Made by a program: the position numbers and the translations under genes. Source: JBOGEN01 sp050743265 (GTDB taxonomy: Bacteria; Actinomycetota; Actinomycetes; JBOGEN01). Taken from it: a stretch of DNA of 40,203 bases. This document shows, in pieces, positions 15,962-22,978 of this stretch; the first letter of the stretch is position 1, and each line of letters begins with the position of its first letter. The stretch lies in contig JBOGEN010000161.1 of the NCBI GenBank assembly GCA_050743265.1, positions 1 through 40,203 on the forward strand. The letters run 5' to 3'. The notes below the pieces were generated by a model. That model worked only from the letters and a program-made list of their open reading frames with translations. It did no database searches and was not told where the DNA came from.

Positions 15962-16635
15962 CCGGCACCCCCTGCCCCGCCCTCGGAGCGCGCGGCCCGG
16001 ACCGCGGCCAGCGCACGTGCGGCCCGGTCGGCCAGTGCGTCGAGGCTGCCCCCCTCGGCGGCGTCGCCCTGCAGCGGACCGCCGAGCCCCACGGCCACGG
16101 CACCCGCCTGGACGTACGCCGCGATGTCGTCCAGCGCGACGCCCCCGGTGGGGACGAGCGGGACGTCGGGCAGCGGGCCGCGCAGGTGCCGCAGGTGCGC
16201 CGGGCCCCCGGTGGCAGCAGGGAACAGCTTGACCGCGGACGCGCCGGCCCGCCAGGCGGTGAGCACCTCGGTCGCCGTCCAGGCCCCGGGGTACGAGGGG
16301 ACGCCCCGGGCGAGACCCGCCGTGACGACGTCCATGCTGACCCCGGGCGACACGAGGAACTCGGCCCCGGCGTCGACCGCGGCGTGCACGTCCGCGACCG
16401 ACGTGACGGTGCCCACGCCCACGCTCACCGCGTCCGGGAGCCTGTCGCGCACGGCCCGCACCGCGTCGAGTGCCCCGGCCGTGGTGAGCGTGACCTCGAG
16501 GCAGGTGACGCCGGCCCCGGCCAGCGTCGCCGCGACGTCGACGAACCGGTCGCCCGACGCGGCGCGGAGGATGGCCACCACCCCGGTGTCCACGAGCTGC
16601 GGTGTCGGTGACGGACGGGACGTCCGGACGGTCAT
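15958..16635 (-). CDS. eda: 2-keto-3-deoxy-6-phosphogluconate (KDPG/KDPGal) aldolase
   Basis: A 225-residue class I aldolase that splits KDPG into pyruvate and glyceraldehyde-3-phosphate. The family blocks are in order: GVVAILRA, LEVTLTT with the catalytic Glu47, VGVGTV, the Schiff-base lysine in AVKLFPA (Lys136), and VPTGGV. Ala/Arg-rich residues form the C-terminal helix. The ATG at 16633-16635 overlaps the IclR stop codon (ATGA) and follows a strong GGGGAGG. Its own stop overlaps the kinase start, so these three genes are translationally coupled. KDPG and KDPGal aldolases cannot be told apart here by eye. Confidence 0.92.
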   Translation of the reverse strand: MTVRTSRPSPTPQLVDTGVVAILRAASGDRFVDVAATLAGAGVTCLEVTLTTAGALDAVRAVRDRLPDAVSVGVGTVTSVADVHAAVDAGAEFLVSPGVSMDVVTAGLARGVPSYPGAWTATEVLTAWRAGASAVKLFPAATGGPAHLRHLRGPLPDVPLVPTGGVALDDIAAYVQAGAVAVGLGGPLQGDAAEGGSLDALADRAARALAAVRAARSEGGAGGAG

Positions 16636-17501
16636 CGGGCCTCCCCGGGTGGTGGCGAGCGCCAGCCGAGCCGGGCGGAGACCTCCGCCGCGGCGATCCG
16701 GACGAGCCCGCCGAGCGCGTCCACCCGCGACGCGGTGACGCGTGTCGTCGGACCGGACGCGCTGATCGCGCCCACGGGCATGTCCGTGTGGTCGAGGACG
16801 GGCGCGGCGACGCAGCGGATGTCGGGCTCGTTCTCCACGTCGTCCACGGCGTAGCCCTGCCGGCGCACCTGCGCGAGCGCGGCCCGCAGGCTCTCGCCCG
16901 TGGTGAGCGTGGCCGGTGTGCGGGAAGGCATGCCCGCGGCGATCGCGGCCTCGGTCGCCTCCGGCGGGGCGTAGGCGAGAAACGCCTTGCCGACGGCGGT
17001 GCAGTACGCGGGCTGGCGGGCGCCGATCCGGGAGTGCATCCGGACGGCGTGGGGACTCTCCACCTTGTCGACGTACACGACGGCGGGTCCCGCGGAGGGA
17101 TCGGACGCATCGGGCACGACGAGGTGGACCGTCTCCCAGCACTCGCCGAGCAGGCGGCGCAGCACGTCCCTGGCGAGCGTCCGCAGGTCGAGCCGCTCGA
17201 GGTAGAGGTGGCCGAGCCGGGCGGTCCGGGGCCCGAGCCGGTAGCGGCCGGTCTCGGAATCGGTCTGCACCAGGCCGGTGTCCCGCAGCGGGCGGAGCAA
17301 CCTCAGCAGCGTGCTCTTGGGGATGCCGAGGTCGTGCGCGAGGTCGCCGAGGCTGGCCCCCCGAGGGTCGGCCGCCTGCTCGCCGAGGTGGTCGAGCACG
17401 GCGAGCGCCCGGCGGACGGAGGACGAGCTGTTGCGGGGCACCGGCGGGCTGGTGCCGGCCGCGGCCGGTCTCTCGTCCACGCGTTCGGTCACGTCCTGCA
17501 A
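16632..17501 (-). CDS. IclR-family transcriptional regulator of the sugar-acid operon
   Basis: A protein of up to 289 residues with the IclR architecture: a winged helix-turn-helix at about residues 28-80 (SVRRALAVLDHL, DLAHDLGIPKSTLLRLLRPL, YRLGPR) and a C-terminal effector-binding domain with YVDKVES, TAVGKAFLAY and RRQGYAVDDVEN blocks. Such proteins bind metabolites such as KDG and usually repress the operon they belong to. It is embedded inside the operon, 3 bp after the dehydratase and overlapping the aldolase start by 4 bp. The start is unclear: TTG at 17501, GTG at 17492 and GTG at 17480 are possible and none has a well-spaced ribosome-binding site. The palindrome at 19309-19319 is its most likely operator (inference). 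Confidence 0.9.
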   Translation of the reverse strand: MQDVTERVDERPAAAGTSPPVPRNSSSSVRRALAVLDHLGEQAADPRGASLGDLAHDLGIPKSTLLRLLRPLRDTGLVQTDSETGRYRLGPRTARLGHLYLERLDLRTLARDVLRRLLGECWETVHLVVPDASDPSAGPAVVYVDKVESPHAVRMHSRIGARQPAYCTAVGKAFLAYAPPEATEAAIAAGMPSRTPATLTTGESLRAALAQVRRQGYAVDDVENEPDIRCVAAPVLDHTDMPVGAISASGPTTRVTASRVDALGGLVRIAAAEVSARLGWRSPPPGEAR

Positions 17502-17504
17502 CCG

Positions 17505-19262
17505 TCAGTGCGAGTGCCGGGCGACCGCGGACCCGCTGGCCCCGACGAGGAAGTCGAGGTCAGCGCCACGGTCGGCCTGCAGCACGTGCTCGGCGTACAG
17601 GCGCACCCAGCCGCGGTCCGCGGGAGGCGGCGGGGCGCTCCACTCCGCCCGGCGGCGGTCGAGCTCGTCGGCGTCGACGAGCAGGTCGAGCCGGCGCGCG
17701 GACGCGTCCAGCTCGACCTGGTCACCGGTCCGGACGAGGGCGAGCGGCCCTCCGACGGCGGCCTCGGGGGCCACGTGCAGGACACACGTCCCGTACGCGG
17801 TGCCGCTCATGCGGGCGTCGGAGATCCGCACCATGTCCTCGACCCCGGCGTCGAGCAGGCGCTTGGGCATCGGCATGTTGCCGACCTCGGGGAAGCCCGG
17901 GTACCCGCGCGGCCCGGCGTTGCGCACGACGAGGACGGTGGTCGGGTCGACGTCGAGGTCAGCGTCCTCGCACACGGCGTTGTAGTCCTCGATGCGGTCG
18001 AAGACCAGCGCGCGCCCCCGGTGCTTGAGCAGGGCCGGGGAAGCGGCCGAGATCTTGAGCACCGCGCCGTCCGGGCAGAGGCTGCCGCGCAGGACGACCG
18101 TGCCCGAGCCGGCGGGTTGGAAGGGCTCGTCCAGCGGGGTGATGACCTCGCGGTCCCAGCACTCGACTGCACCGACGTTCTCGGCGACCGTACGACCGGT
18201 GACCGTGACGTGGTCGCGGTGGAGCAGGTCGCCCAGCTCGCGCATCACCGCGGGCAGCCCGCCCGCGTAGCAGAAGTCCTCCATGAGGAACCGGCCCGAG
18301 GGCATGAGGTCGACGAGCACCGGCACGTCGCGGGCCAGCGCGTCGAAGTCGTCCAGCGCCAGCGGGACGCCGACACGGCCGGCCAGCGCGAGCAGGTGGA
18401 CGACCGCGTTCGTCGAGCCCCCGATCGCGGCGTTGACGCGGACCGCGTTCTCGAACGCCTCCCGGGTGAGGACGTTGGTCATCCTCAGGTCCTCGTTCAC
18501 CATCTCGACGATGCGCTGCCCGGCGACCTGGGCGGTGGCGTACCGGCGGGCGTCCACCGCGGGGAACGCCGCCGAGCCGGGCAGCTGCATGCCCAGTCCT
18601 TCGGCGACGCACGCCATCGTGGACGCGGTGCCCATGGTCATGCAGTGCCCGTTGCTGCGGGACATGCACGTCTCCGCCTCGGCGAGGTCGGCCTGCCCCA
18701 TGCGCCCGGCGCGCACCTCCTCGGAGAAGCGCCACACGTCCGTGCCCGAGCCGATGTCCCGGCCGCGGAACTTGCCGTTGAGCATCGGCCCGCCGGTCAC
18801 CATGACGGTCGGCAGGTCCACGCTCGCCGCGCCCATGAGCTGGGCCGGCGTCGTCTTGTCGCAGCCGGACAGCAGGACGACCCCGTCCAGCGGGTTGGCC
18901 CGGATCGACTCCTCGACCTCCATGGCCATGAGGTTGCGGAAGAGCATCGTCGTCGGGCGCATGAGCGTCTCGCCGAGCGACATCGTGGGGAACTCGAGCG
19001 GGAAGCCCCCCGCCTGCCACACGCCGCGTTTCACCGACTCCGCGACCCGCCGCAGGTGCGCGTTGCAGGGGGTCAGCTCGGAGAAGCTGTTGGCGATGCC
19101 GATGACCGGGCGCCCGTCGAACACCTCGGGGCTGAAACCCTGGTTGCGCATCCAGGAGCGGTGGATCATGCCGTTGCGGCCCTCGGTGGCGAACCAGTCG
19201 CCGCTGCGCCGCCGGGGGTGCCCGTCCTGCGGCTGCCCGCTCGTCTGCGTGTGCTCGTCCAC
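17505..19262 (-). CDS. IlvD/Edd-family sugar-acid dehydratase (gluconate/galactonate/arabonate type)
   Basis: A 585-residue iron-sulfur dehydratase that would convert an aldonic acid to its 2-keto-3-deoxy derivative. Cluster cysteines are visible in LTPCNAH, SGCDKTTPAQ and NGHCMTMGTAS, with further IlvD/Edd blocks VTGGPMLNGKFRG, AAIGGSTNAVVHLLA and DARMSGTAYGT. The sequence flavour (RSWMRNQGFSPEVFDGRPVIGIANSFSE split by gaps) is that of aldonate dehydratases, not branched-chain amino-acid IlvD, and the operon context agrees. I chose the GTG at 19260-19262, preceded by GGGG, because the upstream ATG at 19322 would place the candidate operator inside the gene. First gene of the operon with iclR, eda and kdgK. 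The exact sugar acid is not determinable from sequence alone. Confidence 0.88.
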   Translation of the reverse strand: MDEHTQTSGQPQDGHPRRRSGDWFATEGRNGMIHRSWMRNQGFSPEVFDGRPVIGIANSFSELTPCNAHLRRVAESVKRGVWQAGGFPLEFPTMSLGETLMRPTTMLFRNLMAMEVEESIRANPLDGVVLLSGCDKTTPAQLMGAASVDLPTVMVTGGPMLNGKFRGRDIGSGTDVWRFSEEVRAGRMGQADLAEAETCMSRSNGHCMTMGTASTMACVAEGLGMQLPGSAAFPAVDARRYATAQVAGQRIVEMVNEDLRMTNVLTREAFENAVRVNAAIGGSTNAVVHLLALAGRVGVPLALDDFDALARDVPVLVDLMPSGRFLMEDFCYAGGLPAVMRELGDLLHRDHVTVTGRTVAENVGAVECWDREVITPLDEPFQPAGSGTVVLRGSLCPDGAVLKISAASPALLKHRGRALVFDRIEDYNAVCEDADLDVDPTTVLVVRNAGPRGYPGFPEVGNMPMPKRLLDAGVEDMVRISDARMSGTAYGTCVLHVAPEAAVGGPLALVRTGDQVELDASARRLDLLVDADELDRRRAEWSAPPPPADRGWVRLYAEHVLQADRGADLDFLVGASGSAVARHSH

Positions 19263-19308
19263 GGTCCGACCCCGTTCGTCGCTGCCGCGACCGCCCGGCC
19301 GCGTCGTT

Positions 19309-19319
19309 TTGCCATGCAA
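19309..19319. promoter_or_regulatory. Candidate IclR operator upstream of the sugar-acid operon
   Basis: TTGC-CAT-GCAA is a perfect inverted repeat, and the symmetry extends partly outward (TTTTGC against GCAACA, 5 of 6). It is AT-rich compared with its surroundings and lies 47 bases before the chosen dehydratase start, where a repressor would block transcription. Assignment to the operon's IclR protein is inferred from position. Confidence 0.5.
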
Positions 19320-19440
19320 CATACCGTTTCGCTCACGGTGCGCCGCGGGACGGGTGTGGGAGGCATCAGGAGGCGTCAGCGGGTGCGGGAAGGTCGACCC
19401 GGACGGCGTATAGCAGGGGGGCAGGACGAGTCGCCCTGGC

Positions 19441-19953
19441 TCAGTACCGCTTGTGCCGGCCCCCGGGCCGCAGGGTGAGCAGCATGGCGAGCGAAGCCCC
19501 GAGCACGGCCCCCACGAACTGGGTGACCAGGTCGGCCACGCCCGGATGCCGTTGCTCGACGAACATCTTGCCCCCCACGAGCACGACGTCCAGGACCAGG
19601 ACCGCCGCGGCCACCACGGACACCCGCGGCCGCGGCGTCCTCTGAAGCACCAGCAGGACGCCGACCGGGACGAACACGAGCATCTTCAGGACGGCGGCCG
19701 CCGCGTCCAGCCGGGACTGGGGCCACAGCGTGTCCCAGTTCCCGACGGACCACCGGAAGTGGAAGGGGTAGTACGCCTCGACCACGAGGACGACCAGCAG
19801 GACGCCGAGCAGGACGAGGGCCCAGCGGCGCCGGCGTACAACCGTGCCGGCAGCCGAGCCCGCGACCGCAGCCGAGCCACCGACCACAGACGAGCCACCG
19901 ACCGGGGTGAGGCTGCCCGGCCGGCCGGGTCCCTCCCCCCGAGTCGACGACAT
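19441..19953 (-). CDS. VanZ-like membrane protein
   Basis: About 170 residues with four likely membrane segments: the first follows an Arg cluster (WALVLLGVLLVVLVVEAYY), the others span VLKMLVFVPVGVLLVL, VSVVAAAVLVLDVVLVGG and LVTQFVGAVLGASLAMLL. The YYPFHFRW loop, PVGVLL, and the EQRHPGVADLVTQFVGAVLGA-like block are those of the VanZ family. Its founding member lowers teicoplanin susceptibility, but most members have no known role. The N-terminal 30 residues are low-complexity Gly/Ser/Ala, encoded by 18-bp tandem repeats. The start is the ATG at 19953 or the GTG at 19962. It is divergent from the sigma-factor gene, with under 50 bp between them. Confidence 0.75.
   Translation of the reverse strand: MSSTRGEGPGRPGSLTPVGGSSVVGGSAAVAGSAAGTVVRRRRWALVLLGVLLVVLVVEAYYPFHFRWSVGNWDTLWPQSRLDAAAAVLKMLVFVPVGVLLVLQRTPRPRVSVVAAAVLVLDVVLVGGKMFVEQRHPGVADLVTQFVGAVLGASLAMLLTLRPGGRHKRY
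19853..19906. repeat. Three 18-bp tandem repeats inside the VanZ-like gene
   Basis: Units at 19853-19870, 19871-19888 and 19889-19906 share the pattern GMCGAGCC-N-CCGACC with few differences. Eighteen bases is six codons, so the repeats stay in frame and encode a Gly/Ser/Ala/Val hexapeptide repeat in the cytoplasmic N-terminus. Confidence 0.65.
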
Positions 19954-20001
19954 GTGGCTCACGCTAACCGCGACACCGGCCTCACGCGCATGATCGGAGG
20001 G

Positions 20002-20571
20002 ATGAGCGAGACCACCTCACATCCGGGGCCGCGCAGGCGTCTACCCGGTGTGAAGGCGCCCTTCGACAAGATCGTGACCGAGCACGGACCGACCGTGTTG
20101 CGGGTGTGCCGCGCCGTGGTCGGCCCGGTGGACGCCGAGGACGCCTGGTCGGAGACGTTCCTGTCCGCCCTCCGGGCGTACCCCGAGCTCGACGCGGACG
20201 CGAACGTCGAGGCCTGGCTGGTGACGATCGCGCACCGCAAGGCCATCGACGTCAAGCGGGCAGAGGCCCGGCGCCCGCGGCCGGTCGAGACCGTCGAGAC
20301 AGTCGAGGACGTCCACGACGCCACGCCACGACCGGGAGACCCCGGCCGATGGGACACCGACCTGTGGTCGGCCCTGAAGGCGCTGCCCGCCAAGCAACGG
20401 CAGACCGTCGCTTACCACCACCTCGCCGGGTTCTCGCACCGGCAGGTCGCCGAGATCATCGGCGGCAGCGAGGCCGCCGCCCGACGGGCCTCTGCCGACG
20501 GGATCGCGGCACTGCGCCGCGCACTCGTCCCACCCGCAGACGTTCCACAGAAGGAAAGGCAGAGCCGATGA
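20002..20571 (+). CDS. ECF-type RNA polymerase sigma factor
   Basis: About 189 residues. Region 2 runs from VLRVCRAVVG through DAEDAWSETFLSALRAYP to EAWLVTIAHRKAIDVKR; a Thr/Val/Glu-rich linker follows; region 4 is LPAKQRQTVAYHHL with the helix-turn-helix HRQVAEIIGGSEAAARR. Regions 1 and 3 are missing, as in ECF sigma factors. The ATG at 20002 is two bases after GGAGG, which is too close, and an ATG at 19990 would add four residues, possibly on a leaderless transcript. Its stop overlaps the methyltransferase start (ATGA), so the sigma factor is co-expressed with alkylation-repair genes. No anti-sigma gene is adjacent; control is probably transcriptional or through other factors. Confidence 0.85.
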   Translation: MSETTSHPGPRRRLPGVKAPFDKIVTEHGPTVLRVCRAVVGPVDAEDAWSETFLSALRAYPELDADANVEAWLVTIAHRKAIDVKRAEARRPRPVETVETVEDVHDATPRPGDPGRWDTDLWSALKALPAKQRQTVAYHHLAGFSHRQVAEIIGGSEAAARRASADGIAALRRALVPPADVPQKERQSR

Positions 20572-21191
20572 ACGCCGCAACCGAACGGGGCGCGGACGAC
20601 CTGTTCGCCGCGCTGCCGGTCACCGACGAGACGACCTCCCGACGTCTGAGGGATCGGCTCGTCAGCACCGCCGAGACCGAGGGGCTCCTCGACCTCGCGT
20701 ACCGCACGGTCGACACGCCGGTGGGCGCGCTGCTGCTCGCCGCCACGTACCGCGGTCTGGTCCGTGTCGCGTACGAGCGCGAGGACCACGACGCGGTGCT
20801 CGAGCGGCTTTCCGCGGTGGTCAGCCCGCGCATCCTGCAGGCCCCCGGCCGGCTGGACCGGGTCGCCGCCGAGATCGAGGAGTACTTCGCCGGGACGCGG
20901 CGGACGTTCGACATCCCGCTCGACCTGCGCCTCGCCCGGGGCTTTCGGCTCGGCGTCCTCACGCACCTGCCAGAGATCGCGTACGGGCGGACCGAGAGCT
21001 ACGCCACCGTGGCCGCGGCCGCCGGCAACCCGCGCGCCGTCCGCGCCGTCGGGACGGCCTGTGCCACCAACCCGGTGCCCGTCGTCGTGCCGTGCCACCG
21101 GGTGGTCCGGTCGGACGGCTCCCTCGGGGGGTACGTGGGCGGGCCCGACGCCAAGCAGACCCTGCTCACCCTGGAAGGGGCAGCCGCATGA
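20568..21191 (+). CDS. ogt: Methylated-DNA--[protein]-cysteine S-methyltransferase (Ogt/AGT)
   Basis: A 207-residue suicide repair protein that takes alkyl groups from O6-alkylguanine onto its own cysteine. The active-site motif VPCHRVV is intact with Cys176, preceded by the DNA-binding winged-helix segment (LPEIAYGRTESYATVAAAAGN) with the arginine finger, and followed by LGGYVGG. The N-terminal 100 residues are the usual Ogt alpha/beta domain with an added 45-residue leader. The ATG at 20568-20570 overlaps the sigma-factor stop and has AAGGAAAGG upstream. Its stop overlaps the oxygenase start, so three repair-related proteins are translationally coupled. Confidence 0.92.
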   Translation: MNAATERGADDLFAALPVTDETTSRRLRDRLVSTAETEGLLDLAYRTVDTPVGALLLAATYRGLVRVAYEREDHDAVLERLSAVVSPRILQAPGRLDRVAAEIEEYFAGTRRTFDIPLDLRLARGFRLGVLTHLPEIAYGRTESYATVAAAAGNPRAVRAVGTACATNPVPVVVPCHRVVRSDGSLGGYVGGPDAKQTLLTLEGAAA

Positions 21192-21910
21192 GCACCACCA
21201 CGCACGCGCCCGCCACGCGCATCGCCGCCCTGGACTGGGACGCGATGTCGCGGGACATGGACGACCTGGGGTGTGCCCTGTCCACGCCGATCCTGACGCC
21301 GGAGGAGTGCGGCCAGATCGTCGACATGTTCGACCGGGAGGAGCTGTTCCGCTCGACCATCGACATGGCGCGCTACCGCTTCGGCAAGGGCCGCTACCGC
21401 TACTTCGCCCACCCGGTCCCCGAGCCCGTGGCGTCGATGCGTGCGGCGTTCTGGCCGCACCTGCTGCCGATCGCGCGGGAGTGGGCCGACAGGCTCGGTC
21501 AGCCCGCTCCGTGGCCGGACGACTTCGACGACTGGCTCGAGCATTGCCACGCCGCCGGGCAGAAGCGTCCGACGCCGATCCTCTTCACGTACGGCGAGGG
21601 CGACTGGAACGCCCTGCACCGCGACCTCTACGGCGCGCTGTACTTCCCGATGCAGGTCGTGATCGGCCTGAACGCCCCGGGCCGGGACCACACCGGTGGC
21701 GAGTTCCTGCTGCTCGAGCAGCGCCCTCGGGCCCAGTCGCGCGGCACGTCCATGACGCTCGGTCAGGGGCAGGCGCTGGTCTTCACCACCAGCGAGCGGC
21801 CGGTCCCGTCCCGGCGGTGGTGGTCCAAGGCGCCGGTACGCCACGGGGTGAGTGTCGTACGGTCTGGGGAGCGCCACACCCTGGCTCTGGTGCTGCACGA
21901 CGCCGAGTAA
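21188..21910 (+). CDS. 2OG-Fe(II) oxygenase, PF09859-like (proposed alkylated-DNA dealkylase)
   Basis: A 240-residue protein with the iron triad of 2-oxoglutarate oxygenases: HRD (His144, Asp146) in NALHRDLYG and a distal His219 in PVRHGVS, followed by an Arg in RSGERH that could bind 2-oxoglutarate. The conserved FTYGEGDWNALH and HTGGEFLLLEQRPRAQSR blocks match the bacterial family described as oxygenases acting on damaged DNA (PF09859), distinct from classical AlkB. Placement directly behind ogt, with a 4-bp overlap, supports a role in oxidative demethylation of DNA or RNA. The enzymatic activity itself is inferred. It ends with TAA, and no terminator is evident before the next small gene 74 bp away. 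Confidence 0.82.
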   Translation: MSTTTHAPATRIAALDWDAMSRDMDDLGCALSTPILTPEECGQIVDMFDREELFRSTIDMARYRFGKGRYRYFAHPVPEPVASMRAAFWPHLLPIAREWADRLGQPAPWPDDFDDWLEHCHAAGQKRPTPILFTYGEGDWNALHRDLYGALYFPMQVVIGLNAPGRDHTGGEFLLLEQRPRAQSRGTSMTLGQGQALVFTTSERPVPSRRWWSKAPVRHGVSVVRSGERHTLALVLHDAE

Positions 21911-21984
21911 ACGAGAGCGCGACCCCCCGCTCGGCTACGGTTGCTGCGGGCCCGAAGCACATCTCATCGGGGGGAAGGGCCGTC

Positions 21985-22230
21985 GTGCGCGACACGCTGC
22001 TGCTGCTCCTGATGCTCGCCCTCGTTGTGGTGCCTCCGCTCGTCCTTGCCGCGTTCTCACCCAGGCGGGGCGTACGCCAGGGCAGGCCGGCACGCCGTCC
22101 GTTCCGCGTACCCGGGCCGTGGGGACGTTTCGTCCCGCTCGAGGACCGATCGGACCTCGAGGAGGTCGACCTCCCGCCGGTGACCAAGAGCCGTGCTCGC
22201 CGCGGCAGGAGGCACGGGCGCAAGCACTGA
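21985..22230 (+). CDS. Small membrane-anchored basic protein, unknown function
   Basis: 81 residues. A GTG start at 21985-21987 sits six bases after GGAAGGG. Residues 4-23 form one strongly hydrophobic segment (TLLLLLMLALVVVPPLVLAA), followed by a soluble tail rich in Arg and Pro, an acidic patch (LEDRSDLEEVDL) and a final Arg/Lys/His cluster. I do not recognise a family. It may be a single-pass membrane protein with a cytoplasmic nucleic-acid- or lipid-contacting tail. It lies 74 bp after the alkylation-repair operon on the same strand, so read-through is possible. Confidence 0.65.
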   Translation: MRDTLLLLLMLALVVVPPLVLAAFSPRRGVRQGRPARRPFRVPGPWGRFVPLEDRSDLEEVDLPPVTKSRARRGRRHGRKH

Positions 22231-22390
22231 CGCGCAGGTGACCACCTCCGGGCCCCCGTGCTCAGGACCTGTTGTCGCCCGGTGGGCATCGGAGCAGACT
22301 GACGAGCGTCCGTGCGCCCCGCCCTGGCCGTCACCTCTGGGGGCCGGGACGTCAAGAACGAGGAGGTCGCGGCGGCTGCTCGCGCGGGGC

Positions 22391-22420
22391 GTCCGGGTCC
22401 ATCCGGGTCCATCCGGGTCG
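22391..22420. repeat. Three 10-bp tandem repeats
   Basis: Three units of the form (G/A)TCCGGGTC(C/G) follow directly on each other, 20 bp before the start of the 119-residue gene. The period is 10 bp, so each copy faces the same side of the helix. Function unknown. Confidence 0.6.
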
Positions 22421-22439
22421 CAGCATGCGGGAGGGTCAC

Positions 22440-22799
22440 ATGAATGGTGCCGTGGTGATCAGTTGGGGAGCCGACATCCCGGGTCGGGAGGCTGCGGGGC
22501 TCCAGGTCTTCGGACAGGCCGTGAGCCGGTTCGAGGAGCTGGCGAAGCAGGCCCGCATCCAAAGTCACAAGGAGTACTTCGCCGTGACGGGCCGCGAGGG
22601 CGGCTTCATGATCCTCGAAGGCGAGGTGGACGAGCTCATGCGCCTGGCGGCGGAGCCGGAGACGCTCGCCCTGAACGCCAAGGCCGCGGCGATCGTCTCG
22701 GACTTCACGGTCCAGGTCTTCGGCGGCGGGACCGACCAGACGGTCCAGGAGCTGATGGGCAACTACTCCGGGAGCCTGCAGGAACTCGGCTACATGTGA
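22440..22799 (+). CDS. Conserved-looking 119-residue protein, unknown function
   Basis: The ATG at 22440-22442 has GGGAGGG five bases upstream; an in-frame ATG further up would put this ribosome-binding site inside the gene. The protein is soluble, acidic, with no signal peptide. It alternates predicted beta strands (GAVVISWG, EYFAVTG, FMILEGEVD, DFTVQVFGGG) and helices (LQVFGQAVSRFEELAKQAR, ELMRLAAEPETLALNAKAAAI). That layout resembles a ferredoxin-like dimeric alpha/beta-barrel, but this is only inference from the pattern. No catalytic motif is obvious. A strong hairpin follows the gene, so it is probably a single transcription unit. Confidence 0.75.
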   Translation: MNGAVVISWGADIPGREAAGLQVFGQAVSRFEELAKQARIQSHKEYFAVTGREGGFMILEGEVDELMRLAAEPETLALNAKAAAIVSDFTVQVFGGGTDQTVQELMGNYSGSLQELGYM

Positions 22800-22812
22800 C
22801 GGTGGCCGGTCA

Positions 22813-22841
22813 CGCGCCCGGGTCTGCCCGATCCGGGCGCG
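22813..22841. terminator. Strong hairpin between the 119-residue gene and tRNA-Thr
   Basis: CGCGCCCGG and CCGGGCGCG form a perfect 9-bp stem with an 11-base loop, 14 bases after the stop codon. It sits between a plus-strand gene and a minus-strand tRNA, so it could end transcription from both sides. No T-run is present. Confidence 0.6.
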
Positions 22842-22863
22842 CCGTCTGGCTTCGTCGTGGTGG

Positions 22864-22937
22864 AGCCGCCTATCGGAATCGAACCGATGACCTACGCATT
22901 ACGAGTGCGTCGCTCTGGCCGACTGAGCTAAGGCGGC
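22864..22937 (-). tRNA. tRNA-Thr(CGT)
   Basis: On the minus strand a complete 74-base cloverleaf can be drawn: acceptor arms GCCGCCT/AGGCGGC, D arm with TTAGCTCAGTCGG, anticodon stem ACGCA/TGCGT enclosing loop CTCGTAA with anticodon CGT, and T arm with GGTTCGATTCC. The discriminator base is T and CCA is encoded directly after it (22861-22863). It reads ACG codons. Confidence 0.95.
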
Positions 22938-22978
22938 ATGTCCGTAAGGACGGTCCGCCAGTCTACAGACCACGGTCG

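Noticed and set aside
16602..19478. Plus-strand open frame of about 958 codons opposite iclR and the dehydratase
   Set aside because: Same reason: the minus strand holds complete IclR and IlvD/Edd proteins; the plus frame has no recognisable domain and an Arg/His/Gly/Val-rich composition.
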